Below are positions 34,201-47,455 of a stretch of DNA of 64,000 nt, in pieces. Each line of letters opens with the position of its first letter. Position 1 is the stretch's first letter. Source of the stretch: Acanthopleura granulata. Its lineage: Eukaryota > Mollusca > Polyplacophora > Chitonida > Chitonidae. The notes below the pieces were generated by a model. It was not told the DNA's origin. It did no database searches and saw only the letters and a program-made list of their open reading frames with translations. The position numbers and the translations under genes are program-made. Where the stretch lies: positions 11,761,180-11,825,179 of the forward strand of contig JABBOT010000009.1 of assembly GCA_016165875.1 (NCBI GenBank), given 5' to 3'.

Positions 34201-35670
34201 TTCGTGTAGTGTAAAATGGACAGGTTTGCTTTGGACGAGAAAAGAAACTAACATTTGCATGTCAAAAATACAATTACACGCAACATGCCCTAAAATTTCT
34301 TATTAAAGAAAATAATATCTTATATTATAATGTCGAGAGACTAAAGCAATGTGCAAAATATGCAGATGGTGATCGTAAAGGTGCGAGAAGAAGATATCGT
34401 GTTAATGTTAGGTGTGAACTATTGAATAAATTAGTCTAGGGAAAAGTCTGATTACGGAATAAAATAGGCCATTTTGAAATTATTTCTTTCATGGCCTGGC
34501 TGGGTTATTAAAGAATTTACATGCCTTTTCATATAATAACGATTATTCGTGATACACATGCAGTGTTGTGATTAGAATATCAGGTCTTTACGGAAATGTC
34601 ACATTGTTAGATACACGTTAACATCTGGGAACCAAAAACCTAAACTACCATACATATGTGAAATCCTACTGCCAGACGACAAGGAAAATTAATTCGACGT
34701 CATTGTTCTTCGGGGCCAACAGCTTTATGATCGCGGAAATGTGGTCCGGAGAAAATGTGTGGACCAGATGGCGGGAAGGGCCTTATGGGAAAAGAAATTT
34801 GAGACAGGTGAAACCCAGAACCAGGGCAAGTTTTCCCGCAGGCGTTCTTTGGTGGATTCGTGCACGCGCGCTTCCTCGTTCGGGAATTGCCCACACATTT
34901 TGAGTATGAACTCCACGAAGACCATCCTCCATCAACGCACTCCGACCACTCGCTCAGATCGACATTCGGTAAGCCAGAGCATTGGACATTGGGATTGCTG
35001 TGAAGAAGTAGAGAAAATAACTGTTATTACATTCGCATCTCCCTGTTCACGGTACTTTCACAAAATTCTATTGATTTTATGAGTAAGTCTGCTTTCTGAG
35101 TGATGCTGAAATGTATTCGGTTGTTACAGCATAACACTGTAACATACATATTCTTGAGTATGGTGTAAAACCCCATTCAAATAAATAAATTAATCAATGC
35201 ATTAATACTGTCACATACATGAATCCAGTACAATACCTTGTTAGTCCAAGGCAGTCTTTCATGTTGAATTAATAGAATATGCGTGTTATATTGAACATAA
35301 ATATCGGCTGCAATAACAGAATAATCTGCTTTAGTAACATTCCAGCATTCACTGTTAAATTTATAAGATTATTTCTTGAGAGTAGAAAGGCCATGCGATT
35401 TAGCTTATATCATCTTATATCATCAGGAACCTACACCTAGCGTTCGTATTTATTTTCCCCGTAGGTCCTCTCCACGGAAGCGGACATTGGTTTAATGTAT
35501 TCACCCTGGGTTTATGAAATCATAAGTATAAAATATTTTCTAACTTCGTTGTTATCAGTTGGCGTAAACACTCATTATTGCGTTTCTTGGAACCGCGCAC
35601 AGTTTCGATGTTTGCACTATTGCAGGGCACAGTCACTGCCAAAAGGAATGAGATAATCTCTGACACCCAC
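31214..35670. other. Intergenic between P450 and peroxidase pseudogene
   Basis: A possible P450 polyadenylation signal AATAAA is at 32242-32247. A poly-A run lies near 33824-33842 and a SINE-A tail fragment at 35150-35200. A GC-richer island lies at about 34720-34910, with frames open on both strands but no recognisable domain. No exon 13 of the inverted peroxidase was found here. Confidence 0.55.
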
Positions 35671-38600
35671 CTGGTGGACAATTCCTCAAACACATGTCTG
35701 GGAAGGGATGTAATGTCGGTGTTATCACAGATAATCTTGGCCAAACTAGTCTTCCTGATCTCGTCAAGTTGTTCTGCAATATCATTGAAGAAAACCAATA
35801 AAAATCACTTTCTAAAACACAAAAGACAGAAATGAAACAAAATATTTGGTGTAATGTTATTTAAGTTAAACACGAAAAGAGAACACGAAAATAATTTTTA
35901 AACCTATGAGAGATTTTGTTATGCCAAATGTCAATTTGGATAAAAAGTATACTTTTCTATGCAGCTTGGATTCCACTCGAATACATTTGCAAAGTTTTCC
36001 TAAATTTCAGAAATGTTATTAATGGGTACTATTTACCGATTTTGAATTTTGCTGCAGCATCGCTGGTTTCATAGTAGAACCTATCGGCGTGTTTCAGCAC
36101 TCAGAATTGACGCCCAACCAAACAGCCTCCTGTTGGTCCCACAGCGCGGCCCTCTAGCGTGCTCTCGGTGACTATTCCTGTCCACAAATCGATGTAGTAA
36201 GGATGGCTGGTTACTTCCCGTGTGTATTAATTTCTTCTTTATATACATTCTTAATTCTTCGATGGTTTGTATTGAGTGTTTTGTTGGAAATTGCTCTTGC
36301 CATTTTTTAATTCCATTGTGGTTGACGACAGGTATATACGCCTGTTCCGACGCCAATACAGTAGGTATTTGAAGACACTAATAAAACTTACTTGTACACG
36401 CTTTCAAAAGAGCGGCAACGGCAGAGGTGTGGTCGATTAGTCCTCCTGGCCCAGAAGTGAAGGAAGTGGCGGCTTCCAAGTCACACCACTATCTCCAAAT
36501 GTTATAACTACCAATGCCATGGTCACGTCCACGCTGAATGTTAGTGGCGGCCAGATCAATTCCGGTTCCTGGAGCTCGCTCGAAAAGATGATTGGTGAGT
36601 TGTGTGGTCATGAGGTTGTCGGTTGACTGTTGGTTATGTATGTACAGATTCTTGGCCAGGAAGGACGGTCCTTTAGAACTCTGATACATCAGGGCTGGGT
36701 TCAGCTGCTGCAGCAAATCCGTTACGAATGGCAGGGTTGAAGGCTCGGTTGTAACCCGTGAAGTACTTCCCGGCGGGCTGAGTAGCGAAGCCGAATCGAG
36801 ACGCGAAAGTGTTCCCTAAGATTGTTGGCAAATATTCGTTGTAGGTAACGTGCTGTGTTTCGGCGCCGACAATCTTCCTGGCTTCCTGGAACAGATGCTC
36901 GTCGTTCCATGAAGGATTCAAACTCTTCAGCTTTCAGGCGATCCGGTTGTGCTCTCTCAAGAAAATGGTATGTAACGTCATCAAACCTGGCTGCTGGTTG
37001 GCGCGAACGTCACCTTTTGAGGAGAAAAAAATGCTAATTAATATGTTTGCATTTGTTAATGAGCTATGTATTCCTGAACACACAGCGATATCGTTACGGA
37101 AGGAATGTTTTAAAGGTAGTTCTCATAAACTGACAAAGAGATGAATTAAAAAGACACCTCCAGTGGTTGCATGGTGAAGCTGAAGTAACTCTGAAGAGCT
37201 TTCTGATAATAAAACATAAGATAATCCTGTACAGCGGCATAAACGTTCTGTATTTTAATTAAGACTGTATATTTTTACCCTTAGAAAGAGCATTGTTGAA
37301 CTAGATGAAATATCTGTTATAATTTTATTTAAAAAAGACTTACCCGCTTTGAAGCAATGTTGTGGGGCCGTGTTGTGACAACCCGGTGTCCCCGTAGCAT
37401 GGGGATTCTGTAGAGGCAGATCTCCATTAGAGCTGGATGTCACCTTAAGCAGAATTGGAAGATAAATCATGCATTGACTCACGACATGATTGACAGACAA
37501 CTTCTGCCGTTGACATATTAATGGACTGACTGATTAGTAAAATATCTGAAAATTGGAATATTTCTAGTGTATTTGAAAAAATGATCGTTTCTCTTGTAAT
37601 GCCTAACCATTTCTCACCACAGGTTACTGTTTTACGTTAACAATAATAGTTTGTCATCAGTGATAATGTAAGCGCCCAAGTTTTCTAAACCGATGTCATT
37701 CAAATCATGCATTGTATTTTGTCTTACCACGCCGCTTGTCCAATTAAGCCAAGTAGCCACAGGCTGTGCGAAATCCTCTTTAAAGAAATACAGAATTAAA
37801 TTATAATTAAATTAAGTCGATGCCTTGTAGGGTACTTTCGGTGTATATTAAACACGACTGCGATGTCTGATGAACGATTGCTTGTTCTCTTACCATCTCT
37901 CTTTAGTCTGACATCATTTATGGTTCTTGTGTCTCTTCTGTACACTGTGGAGGCATCGATATAATGTGTTACCCGGTTCGGCTGCTCTCGGAAACCTGTG
38001 GAGCCAAAAAAAAAAGAAAGAAAGAAAAACAGTGCAAAAATTGATTGATAGATTGGTTGATCGAGTGAGAAAAAAGATTCGACAAAAATTTCCCTCAACG
38101 ATGATGCTACAGACCTTCTGTTTTGAAACGTACCTTCTGTTTTGAAACGTAAAAAAACTGCAAAACTAAAAGCTAAAATGACTTGGCATAAGATGTATTC
38201 AACCGTCAAATACATAAGCCCCAAACGACAAAACGATAAAGGACGAAATAGTATGTAGGTGTACAGCGTATTAGCTTATACGAGCATGTGTCAGTGTGTG
38301 ACACATTTAAAAAGCCAAACTTCATTGTCTATTTCTTGGCTAAAATACACAGCTTTCTTTGGTGGTGGGTCTTGCCAAAGTGTTAAGAACTGAATATTCA
38401 AAAGGAAGTACCCTTGAACACGTTTTGAACTACGTCAAATTATCATCGGAAATTTTGATTTTAATTACTGAAATTATTTATTCCCAAATAAAGCAGTATT
38501 TCCAGGACAGTGCTTACCTAAATCACAATTGATATCCGGTGTTAGTGAGGCTCTGACGAAATTCATGCATGTTCTCCCGTCAAAAAAGTTTGAAAAAAGG

Positions 38601-41600
38601 GTCGTTTTCAGGGAGTTCAATTGGAAGACAACCCAGTCTATCAAACTGAAAAATATGGCGAAAATGTTTGTAAAGATTTTAAAAAGTAAATGATGCAAAT
38701 AACCCTTTTTGTCAGACAACTCTAAGTATTGTAATGAATGAATGATTTATAAATTTATTTATTTATTTGTTTGTTTGTTTATTAATTTATTTGATTGTTT
38801 TTAAACGCCAAACTCAAGAATTTTCCACTTTCGTCATAAATTAAGAATATGAACTTAACCCGGCGCAAAAAGTCGATAATTCAGTGAACTCTGAACTAAT
38901 TAACACTTATATATGAATTTTGAGACGTTCGCAACAGTTTTTGCCTTTATCATCCTTTTCCAGCATGGCATGCTAAGCAGAGCATCAAGCCATATGCGAA
39001 CGTATGCTTACAACTTCTTGGAACGGCTATGGTCGACACTTCCGTTAGCCCTACAACATGTCAGGGATCCACCCCCGTAACCTGTCAACATGCAACATTT
39101 GAAACTTTAAAAGATATAAAATAAAATAAAACAAATCAACGCATAACTGAATAAAATAGAGTTTCTGCTGGCGAACATATATTCAATGTACAATAAAAGA
39201 CAACAGCATGGTGAGTAAAACGAGAGCAGGAACAACAGCGTGGCAGTTGACAAATCATTACACTGCTGAAAACTGGTGAAGGCTGATGACACCCAGTCTC
39301 ATGTAGTCACTACTGTTTTATTCTAATTGTTAGTAACCCAAACCTGTTGTGGCCAGTTCATCGATGCTAACCATATTTGGTCACACAAAATCTCCGTATA
39401 AATTTACTCTTCCCCAGGCAGAGTTTCGTGTGAACATTCACAGACAATGCCAAAAGCCACAGGAGTTATTTTTACTAAAATGCAACTAGGCGAAAATGAA
39501 GAACACTTCAAAGAAATAAAGTAGTTAATTCATTCGGCATGTGTCGATTGCTTCAAACCCAAAGCGAGTTACCATGCGGTAGCTTTTTCGTTTGTTTCAT
39601 TCATTAAGAAGGATGTCATTTTGCATTCTGTCCTACCTCATATTATTTTTACAAAACAGTGTCTAAAACATTTTTCAAAGCCAAATATGTTGTTGTTGTT
39701 GTTTGTTGTTTGGGGGTTTTTTTCTCTTCATTTATACCTTCTGATACAGGATAAATCTTTTCGACTCTTGGTGTCAGCTCTCTTCCGGGTGGCTTCCTCA
39801 ATGATGTGATTTTAAGAGCTCAATGTATGTCTTTTTCTTATAACTCCGTGTACTAGTTCTTTTTAAATCAAATATATTGGATAGAATGTTCACTCACATT
39901 TTCCTATCTGATGATAGAGTATTCCTGTTCACGTCATGGCTGATCAGCTGGCCGAACTCCGTGGTCAAATGTGTGATATATGGCTGTAAACAAGCCACTA
40001 CGCTTTTCTTGTGCAGGTGCTGATCACTGTACTGATCACACGTGCATTGGGAAGAGGCTGCCCGGAAAAGGAATTGCTTCTTAGTGTCTCGATTCCTGTT
40101 TCCAAAATGAAAATCAAACAAAACGTGAAGCATCGTCTATCACTGAGTTAAGGAATAATATTCTTTCTTCCCATCTCTGACCACTCTAGAATAATATGCG
40201 CGTACCAATGGTATCCAAGGAAACACACACGATTCTCAAAGAGTTACACTCATTTTATGAAACACCTCTATGTCTTGCATCTGTGCAGTATTTGCATTTT
40301 ATACCAATTCCAGTAAAAGCTAAACAGCTCCAGCCTGAAATATTTAAATTAATCTTCTCAGTAGTTTAACCAGATGGGATCTTTATTTGATTAGTCTGTA
40401 TTTGACAATCGGAAAATCATGTTAACCTTGTAAAAACACGGATAGAACACTTAATTACTCCAAATTTGGTTGTGGAGCGTTTTCCATATTTAACCAGGTC
40501 GAATGTTAAAATAAAAAGCGTTTTGGTGTTCATACATCTTCAGAGCTATGGGGATTTGCTTCCATTTGCTATAGCGGTGAAGATAAACAACGGCCCTCAA
40601 CGGATCTTGCGGTTATTGACTTGGAACACCCATTCATAGTTTACGAGGGTGCAAAAATGTCGGACTTGAATGTTTCGTGGCTCTATTACATATCACGAGA
40701 TCTCACGTAGCTTCTACTCACCATCATCACACTGTGGCGCCAAGTACCTGTCAAAGGGCGTATTAGCTCTTCCCAACAGCGGATTTGCCAGGTTATTGCA
40801 AGAACCGTCAATTGTTCTGTATTTGGAGCCCTTGTTACACCTGATGGCTACATTGAACGGACATCTCCTCAGAGCGGGTCGAAACATTCTCAGACCTCGG
40901 AGTCTTTGACCGTTGACATTAAGTCTGGCAGTACAAAATTTGATAGGAAGAAATGAATGTAGTTCAACACTTTACATGTGTATAATGAACCTTGTATTGA
41001 AGCACAATATCTAAACGCTATAATGACAAGCGGTGCTTCGGATGCGGTCTTATACGTCAGGGGATTATTACCTGTGCGATTGGGTGTGGTGTATAGTTTG
41101 CTCATGTTACCATGGCCTTACTGTAAGACTTGATCACTGTAACATGAGTTCAGCATTCTCAAGTGTCCACTTAATCGATGACACAAAATAGTTAATGGCA
41201 ATACTGAATATAAATGGAATAATTCTGTATCAAAACTGAAATGTTACGTAGAACTTTAATAATGTTAAATCCAGCATATATGCAATGGTGGAGGACGAAA
41301 TGATGGAGGATTATGAAACATTCTTCTAACATAGACAGACGGCTTACGTCCACCGTCCAATATGAACGACCTTTTTTCTGAATATTCACTGAAAATTTCA
41401 ACTCCCCTTCCAACAAAGCCTGTTGAAAGTCAAATGTGGCTGGACTCTGAACGGATTGGATGTTTCGGAGAAGTTGCGATGTGATTGATTCCTCTAAAAC
41501 ATCCCACGCTTCGGTGTCTAGCAAAGGTCGAGCGACCCTCTCGAGCACCTGAGGCCGTGAAATGCTTTTGGGAGTTTCCTCCGAACGCGCTACGGAGAAA

Positions 41601-41668
41601 CGTGACACTCCGTTAGCGGCACATTGGCTACTGGGTACACAGACTAGCACGGGCATGACGCGATTCAT
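35671..41668 (-). pseudogene. Inverted haem peroxidase pseudogene (PxC), unprocessed
   Basis: Recognised exons on the minus strand, numbered as in PxA: exon 2 41668-about 41348, exon 4 40924-40722, exon 5 40095-39898, exon 7 38645-38518, exon 8 37995-37894, exon 9 37454-37344, exon 10 37013-36392, exon 11 36206-36037, exon 12 35773-35671. Exons 8, 9, 11 and 12 match PxA lengths exactly. Exons 3, 6 and 13 were not found. Lesions: frameshift in exon 5 near 40015, before the distal His block FGQLISHD, with a TAG at 40000-39998; frameshift in exon 7 in a T-run near 38580-38605; exon 9 acceptor AA at 37456-37455; TGA at 36936-36934 and TAG at 36491-36489 in exon 10; a 68-nt deletion in exon 10 that removes the proximal His; TGA at 36103-36101 in exon 11. 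Intron retention shows it arose by DNA duplication and not by retrotransposition. Confidence 0.93.
38750..38840 (-). repeat. SINE-A tail fragment in PxC intron 6
   Basis: A run of TTTATTTGTTTG units followed by a degenerate 'tttttaaacgccaaactcaa' segment, the reverse complement of the SINE-A 3' end. Confidence 0.5.
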
Positions 41669-42854
41669 TCTGGAAAAAAATAACAAATGTTGAATGGATT
41701 AACAGATTTATTGATTGACTCATTGATTCATTAATTGACTGATTTGTTGATTCTTAGAAATGATGAATGATAGAATGGACGGGTGGACTGAATTGTTTAG
41801 ATCGCCAAGTGATTCGTTAACAACATTATCATACAGTATAGTTTATAGGTACTTTAGGCTGGTAACACTAACCTGCATATGAATATCTTTACCACACTGA
41901 GGAAAAAGCAATAGAATAGTTGTTGGTGTATGTTTCTTCAGACGAAATGAGAGTATATGTAACACTCTTTGTCCCATAGACTGAAAAATTTTAAGTCTGT
42001 GAATTCCATGACAACAAATTAAGATTTTACTATAACTTTATTTTTCAGAATTTCATTTTATTCAATGGCCTTATATGCATACATGTATGCATGCATTGAA
42101 CAAATGCTCCAGAAGGTAGTGCTTTAAACCATATAGGACCCAACTTACCTTGTTCGGACGTAGTTGTTTTACAATACGCCTTTATAGAGATCCTTGCTCG
42201 TAAGAATGTAACTGAAGAATAACATTGACTGAGATATATATATACGCTCAACGGACTAAAGGTACCAGTGGTGGCCTGTAAAGTCAAACGGCGAATCCAG
42301 GAACGCTGTATCAATGGTTGTAAGCGAACTTTTGATAGGTCGGCGAAGCTCTACCCGGAACACCGGAGTGCCCACTTTTAACAGTGAAGCAATTTTGAGA
42401 CCTGTTCTTTACTCTACAAATGCGGTATGACCTTAGTGACTTCATACAATATTATTTAGCCTGTCTTAATTATTCTGGTCTCCGTTGCCCGTGAAGGTAA
42501 ACTAAATCCAAAACGACTTAGTATATAGCACACGTCTTACATGTGGAATTTGAATGTCTCTGGCGATCGCGTCATTTCTAACGCAAATTTCAATGCATGA
42601 GCAATCTCGCTCTAATGAACAACAAACCCCAAATTTAACAGATACGTAACTTTCATACGTGATAAGTACCCGTGACTCTGTGATATATCACCAAGCTGTT
42701 CCTGATAAGAAATCACGCCATACATGTACGATACTTGAGCTCGCAGAAACAGGAGCAAAATAGGTCGAAATACTTGGACTGCAGGTAGAGTAGCCTACTC
42801 TACAATTTTTACATATTCAATCTATTACGTAATTGTTGTTGTTTGAAGCATGTT

Positions 42855-43035
42855 CTGTAAATGGTGTGTAGCTCAGCACTGAGAGGTTAAATCAAGAAAA
42901 CAGGGCTGGTCCACCCGGTGTCAGCATAATGTTACTGAGTGGGGTGTCACGTCTGGTGACACTGCGGTGGCCTGCTGCTGCCACAAGATTTAAGACACAG
43001 TAGATGTATATATTCGAAGGACTTCTCGTCGTCCT
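42855..43035 (+). repeat. SINE-B 3' part
   Basis: Shares 'aagaaaacagg', 'tggtccacccggtgtcag', 'gtggggtgtca' and a terminal 'gacttctcgtcgtcctaa' with 46250-46350, and has lost its tRNA-like head. Confidence 0.55.
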
Positions 43036-43355
43036 AAAAAATGTTAAAAAAAAACAGTACAGAGGAAGCAAATGACGGAAATATTATTTCATCAATTACC
43101 TTCATATAAAATATAACGTTGTATAAAATCAACGAGTTCATAGTGAGACCATTGCAACCTGTGACCATTGAACTCGTGACTCTCAATCTTTTACTTCTAG
43201 AACAATCCATGTTGCCAAGGGATTATTGTATCGTCAGAATAAGAGTATTTCTCAATTTATCATCAAAACAATGTCTCCTTTAGGTTTATGTGTACTTTAA
43301 TCATGTCAGTCCTCCTGCACGTAAACTTGATGGTTACCAATAGTGATCATGGCGC

Positions 43356-43520
43356 AGTGATTAAGATGGACAGTGGTTATGATCTGAGTGGTTAAGACGA
43401 TGAGTGGTTATGATCTGAGTGGTTAAGACGATGAGTGGTTAATATACCAAGAGGTCAACTACGAGTGGCTAAGATAATTTGTGGCTAAGACAACCAGTGG
43501 TAAAGATGTGGAGCAGTTAA
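43356..43520. repeat. Minisatellite of GAGTGGTTAAGACGAT-like units
   Basis: At least two near-perfect units of about 32 bp alternate 'gagtggttaagacgat' and 'gagtggttatgatct', flanked by decayed units (GTGGCTAAGA, AGTGGTAAAGA). Confidence 0.8.
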
Positions 43521-44639
43521 GTTGGTCCTTCAATAGCTGTTACCCACGGGAAACTAGTGAAGTTGTGACCCAGAATTGAAAGTCCCGAATGATTCCGTGA
43601 AGCCCAACGCCTTTGTGGCCTGAGTAACAGTGCCAGTACATCTGCCCTCAACCAATATGGCCGTTTCAGGTCAGAACTAAAAAAATAAAATAAAACATTA
43701 CGCCGGATTCATGCAAAAAGAAGCAGTCAACACTTTTCCGCGTTGACAACAGGAGGCGATGAATGTCCCAGGCTTGTGAATATAATCAGCATGCAAATGG
43801 TGTATCACTCTAATATTATATATAGTACTATATATAGCACAAAAAAAGCCATGTTAACACCATTAGAAAACATTTCCTTTTAGAACCTTTTATTGTTAAT
43901 GCATAAAAATAGGCTTAATGATTTTGCATGCATGTGTCTTTAAGTAGAGCCGAAGAACGTGGTTTTGGTTTGGAGGTATATGTGATTTGTGAAAACCGAT
44001 GAGATTCTGTGTACGTCTGGATTGATAACATCATCCCCTTTGGATTTGCCCGACAGAATGACTTACACACATGATTTGTATTCACAACAATCTCATATCA
44101 ATCCGTACCGATTTACCTTCTGTATTGCCCATTCGTACGAATGAGCCAATAACATTTTTGCGTATACCGTGTCCGTGTTTGCTCTAACAAGATGTATCCG
44201 GGACCATCCATTGGACAAGGGAGACTTTTTTTTAACTCCCGTGATCTGCATGGGTAGATAAGTTTTGTATTTACAGCCGTGTATTTGAGGAATAGCTGAC
44301 AGAAGGCGTACCCAACTAACTACTAGTATCTGACATTCAGAATGACTGAATGACTGACTTGCTGGCTGGTTGGTTGGCTCGTTAATGCTTTACACCAGAT
44401 CGCCAATGGTCATATAGTGGCGACTTGCAATTAACAGGAAAAACCTATAATTTCGAAGTTATTAGGTGACAATCTACTCACATAAGAACCGTGTAAAATA
44501 ATATATACAGGAGTGTGGTAGTCCTATCTTTACAGTACGATGTTAGACAACATATGTTAACTTACTGTGACACATTTTAACAGATACATGTAGTTTTTGA
44601 ATGAAAGACGGTTTGAAACAGCAACGTACGATACCTGAA

Positions 44640-44776
44640 CAAGCGTATACGCTAGGGAATCGTTACTCCGGGCAATCCGGCTTCATCCACTCCATAAACC
44701 TCACCGCCCTCATATCAGTGAAAACTTGAGCATGGCTTTAAACACCAATCAATCAGTCAATCAATCAATCAATCAT
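44640..44776 (+). repeat. SINE-like repeat with AATC tail
   Basis: A body with 'gcatggctttaaacaccaat' runs into repeated AATC units. It resembles the SINE-A 3' region but with a different tail unit; 45980-46100 has the same AATC tail type. Confidence 0.5.
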
Positions 44777-45589
44777 CATGGCATCAATGAAAACCGACAT
44801 GTGTTGTTATGCTGCAATACTGTTGTGGCCGCCTGATTGAGGCCGACAAATATCAGATACGGTGCCTATATTCGGAAGGATATTTATTGATTTTTCGATT
44901 TATTTGTTTTTTCCCTTCGGTTTATAAAGCTGTACATATGAGCTTTTCACTTATTTGTTGTCGGTCGAGTGGTTTGGTGGCGGAAAGAGTAGTGCCCGCG
45001 GAAATTGTGCACACCGCCCTTCGCCATTAGCTGGCAGTCCCTGACTTACAGTCGCAGCCTCGTCAGCAAGAACTGGATTGGTATACCTGTGACCTCAATG
45101 GCCATGCGTAGTTATGGCATGGTGACAAAAACGCTTTCTAGCCTCTGTGTCCTTCAACTCGTTTTGATATTTTTATATGATTGCTGTTTCACGCGATATT
45201 CAAGAATATTTTACTTTTATGATGGTATTATTTATTTATTTATTTGATTGGTTATTTAGATATTTATTTATGCCTGTACATATACGAAAGCTGGGATATA
45301 GATTGATTACAATGACTTGTTCCGGCCATGAGATTTGAATTTTGTATATATTACGCCATACACTATAAATTAACCAACGCCACACGTGTTTAATGGGTGG
45401 TTTAACTTCAAACAAGTGTGTTTAATAAATGTACACATATATTAAAGTATTAAACATAAATGTCTAAAACATGCATATACGGCTGTATTATAATGCTATT
45501 GTCTCCAAGTGGTTAATATCTGAAACATAAAGGGGTTTATAAATTAAACATCGAAATTTACAGTGTATTAAATAATAGAAGATTTCAGT

Positions 45590-45722
45590 TATACTACGGC
45601 GGCCGGCATTATGGTGGAGCGAACCCGGACAGAAACCGGGGAAACCCACGACCATCTGCAGGTCGTTGACAGATCTGCCCAAGTACGACTGGAAAGGGAA
45701 TCCGACGGAGAAAGAGTCTCAT
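45590..45722 (-). repeat. SINE-A copy, inverted
   Basis: The reverse complement gives the body of SINE-A: 'cgacctgcagatggtcgtgg', then the 'ccaccataatgccggccg' segment. The open frame at 45611-46045 is largely a translation of this repeat. Confidence 0.7.
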
Positions 45723-46137
45723 CGATCAATTGCTGCGCTCGGAAATTAACTACTCATCTACGAAGGATCATTATCTTCTTCACATTCACGAACTGCAAGC
45801 TCTGTTCACACTTGTCCAGATTACACCCACAAAAATGCGTTGTGTTTTTGTCGTTTGACTCATCAGATTTACACTGTCAGATTTCATTGCGTGTGACTCA
45901 TCATTCAAGATCATTTAAAGTGGCACCGCTGATCTTACGGAGATTATGCAAAGAGGTATGTCAGACACCTGACAAGGAGGGTGGCTTACCCTTGGCCCTC
46001 GGGTGCCCTCCACTCGTAAACCTGGCTGCGGTCAAAACAAGTTAAACACTCTTGCAGATCAATCAATCAATCAATAAAGTAACTCGATCAATCAATCAAT
46101 ACACAATGGAAGTCAGTGATAAAACTCATTACGAATA

Positions 46138-46350
46138 CATACATTACTCTTGTGAACAGCCTCAGTGGCCTAGTGAATAGAGGGTCCTCGTCTGGGCCTG
46201 GAGATCGAGGATTAAACCTGGGTCAAGTCATACCTCAGCACGTAGATGTTAGAACAAGAAAACAGGACTGGTTGGCCCGGCGTGAGAATAATGCGTCTGG
46301 GTGGGGTGTTATGTCTAGAATATATAATTCTAAGGACTCCTCGTCGTCAT
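46138..46350 (+). repeat. SINE-B, tRNA-derived head present
   Basis: A box A-like 'tggcctagtgaatag' at about 46166-46180 and a degenerate box B-like 'gaggattaaacctggg' at about 46206-46221 are spaced as in a tRNA-derived Pol III promoter. The body is shared with 42855-43035 and ends in 'gactcctcgtcgtcat'. Confidence 0.6.
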
Positions 46351-47324
46351 AATGTTGAACAAGTTACCAATCCACCTACCTATACACATACACACATTCA
46401 CTTGTGTTCCGACGATGCAATATTACAGAAGACACAAATCAGAATTTCATAATCCTAAAAGTTTTACTAATACATGTCCATTTTCGGATGAAACCGAATA
46501 CTTCAACGAAGGTTGTAAGTATAATTCATTGGTATTGACTTGAACCCCATTTTTGGTGTTAGTTACACCATTTTTTTCCAACTCAGCAGTATTAATTATT
46601 TATTAATTTAATTATTAATTATTTATTGTTTATCTTTACCGCCAAATATATTAACAATACCTTCACTAAAAAAACTACAACAACTTTCATACTATAGCAG
46701 TAAAGATCTTAAACTATGTCCTTAACACAGTTTAAATGGGTTTCCTGTCACGTGACAAATAAAACAACGCTCATTGGGCTATAGTGAACTTTTAGTTCAC
46801 AAACAGGACAAATCTGAATCATTCTACTGCGCAACAAAGAGTGTATTCTCGTATCAAGTGGCGTTATTCCGACTCCAGTCTTCGGAAATAAATGATTCAA
46901 GAGCTGTAAATATAGGCCTCTGCATGCTTTTGGTCTTAGATCGGATACAGCTCTCGGAAACAGATTTTCTGAACAGGGAAGACGACAGTTATTAACACTG
47001 ACACGTCAGTCATTACTGTTTTGACCTCTGAATGGGCGAAGCGCAGATAACTGGAGCCAATCTTTGCAGCATAGTGAAATCCGGCTTCTTGTCAATTTAG
47101 ATCAGTTAGGGTTTATTCTGACATTTTATGTAAGTGTTTAAGAAGTGACAACTTGCACGTACCTTAGCACCATGGCTTAAGCAGGATTAGGTTAAATAAA
47201 ATTGCAATCATCTTAAATGCAAATATACTAGATGTCCCTGGTCTAGAATTACCCAAAAGGCAGTGTTGTTATCACATTTATACATGCATACCATGCGTCT
47301 GTGTGTGGATTTTACCAGGTATAA

Positions 47325-47455
47325 TTGTTATGATCGTGGGTTTCTCCCCGGGCTCTGAAGGGTTTCCTCCCACCATAATGCTCTCGGCCGTCGTATATGT
47401 GAAATTTTCTTCAGTACGTCGTGAAACACCAGTCAAATAAATAAAATAAATTAGA
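47325..47455 (+). repeat. SINE-A 3' part
   Basis: Contains 'gggtttcctcccaccataat' and ends in a tail of ATAA units (AAATAAATAAAATAAA). Confidence 0.65.

Noticed and set aside
44740..44776. Regular AATC repeats considered as a CRISPR or other functional array
   Set aside because: A four-base repeat without spacers, which is a SINE tail or microsatellite in a eukaryotic genome.
45611..46045. Open frame of 144 codons
   Set aside because: Its first part is a translation of an inverted SINE-A copy and the remainder lacks motifs.
46160..46225. tRNA gene
   Set aside because: Box A- and B-like text is present, but the sequence does not fold as a full cloverleaf by eye and continues into a repeated SINE body.
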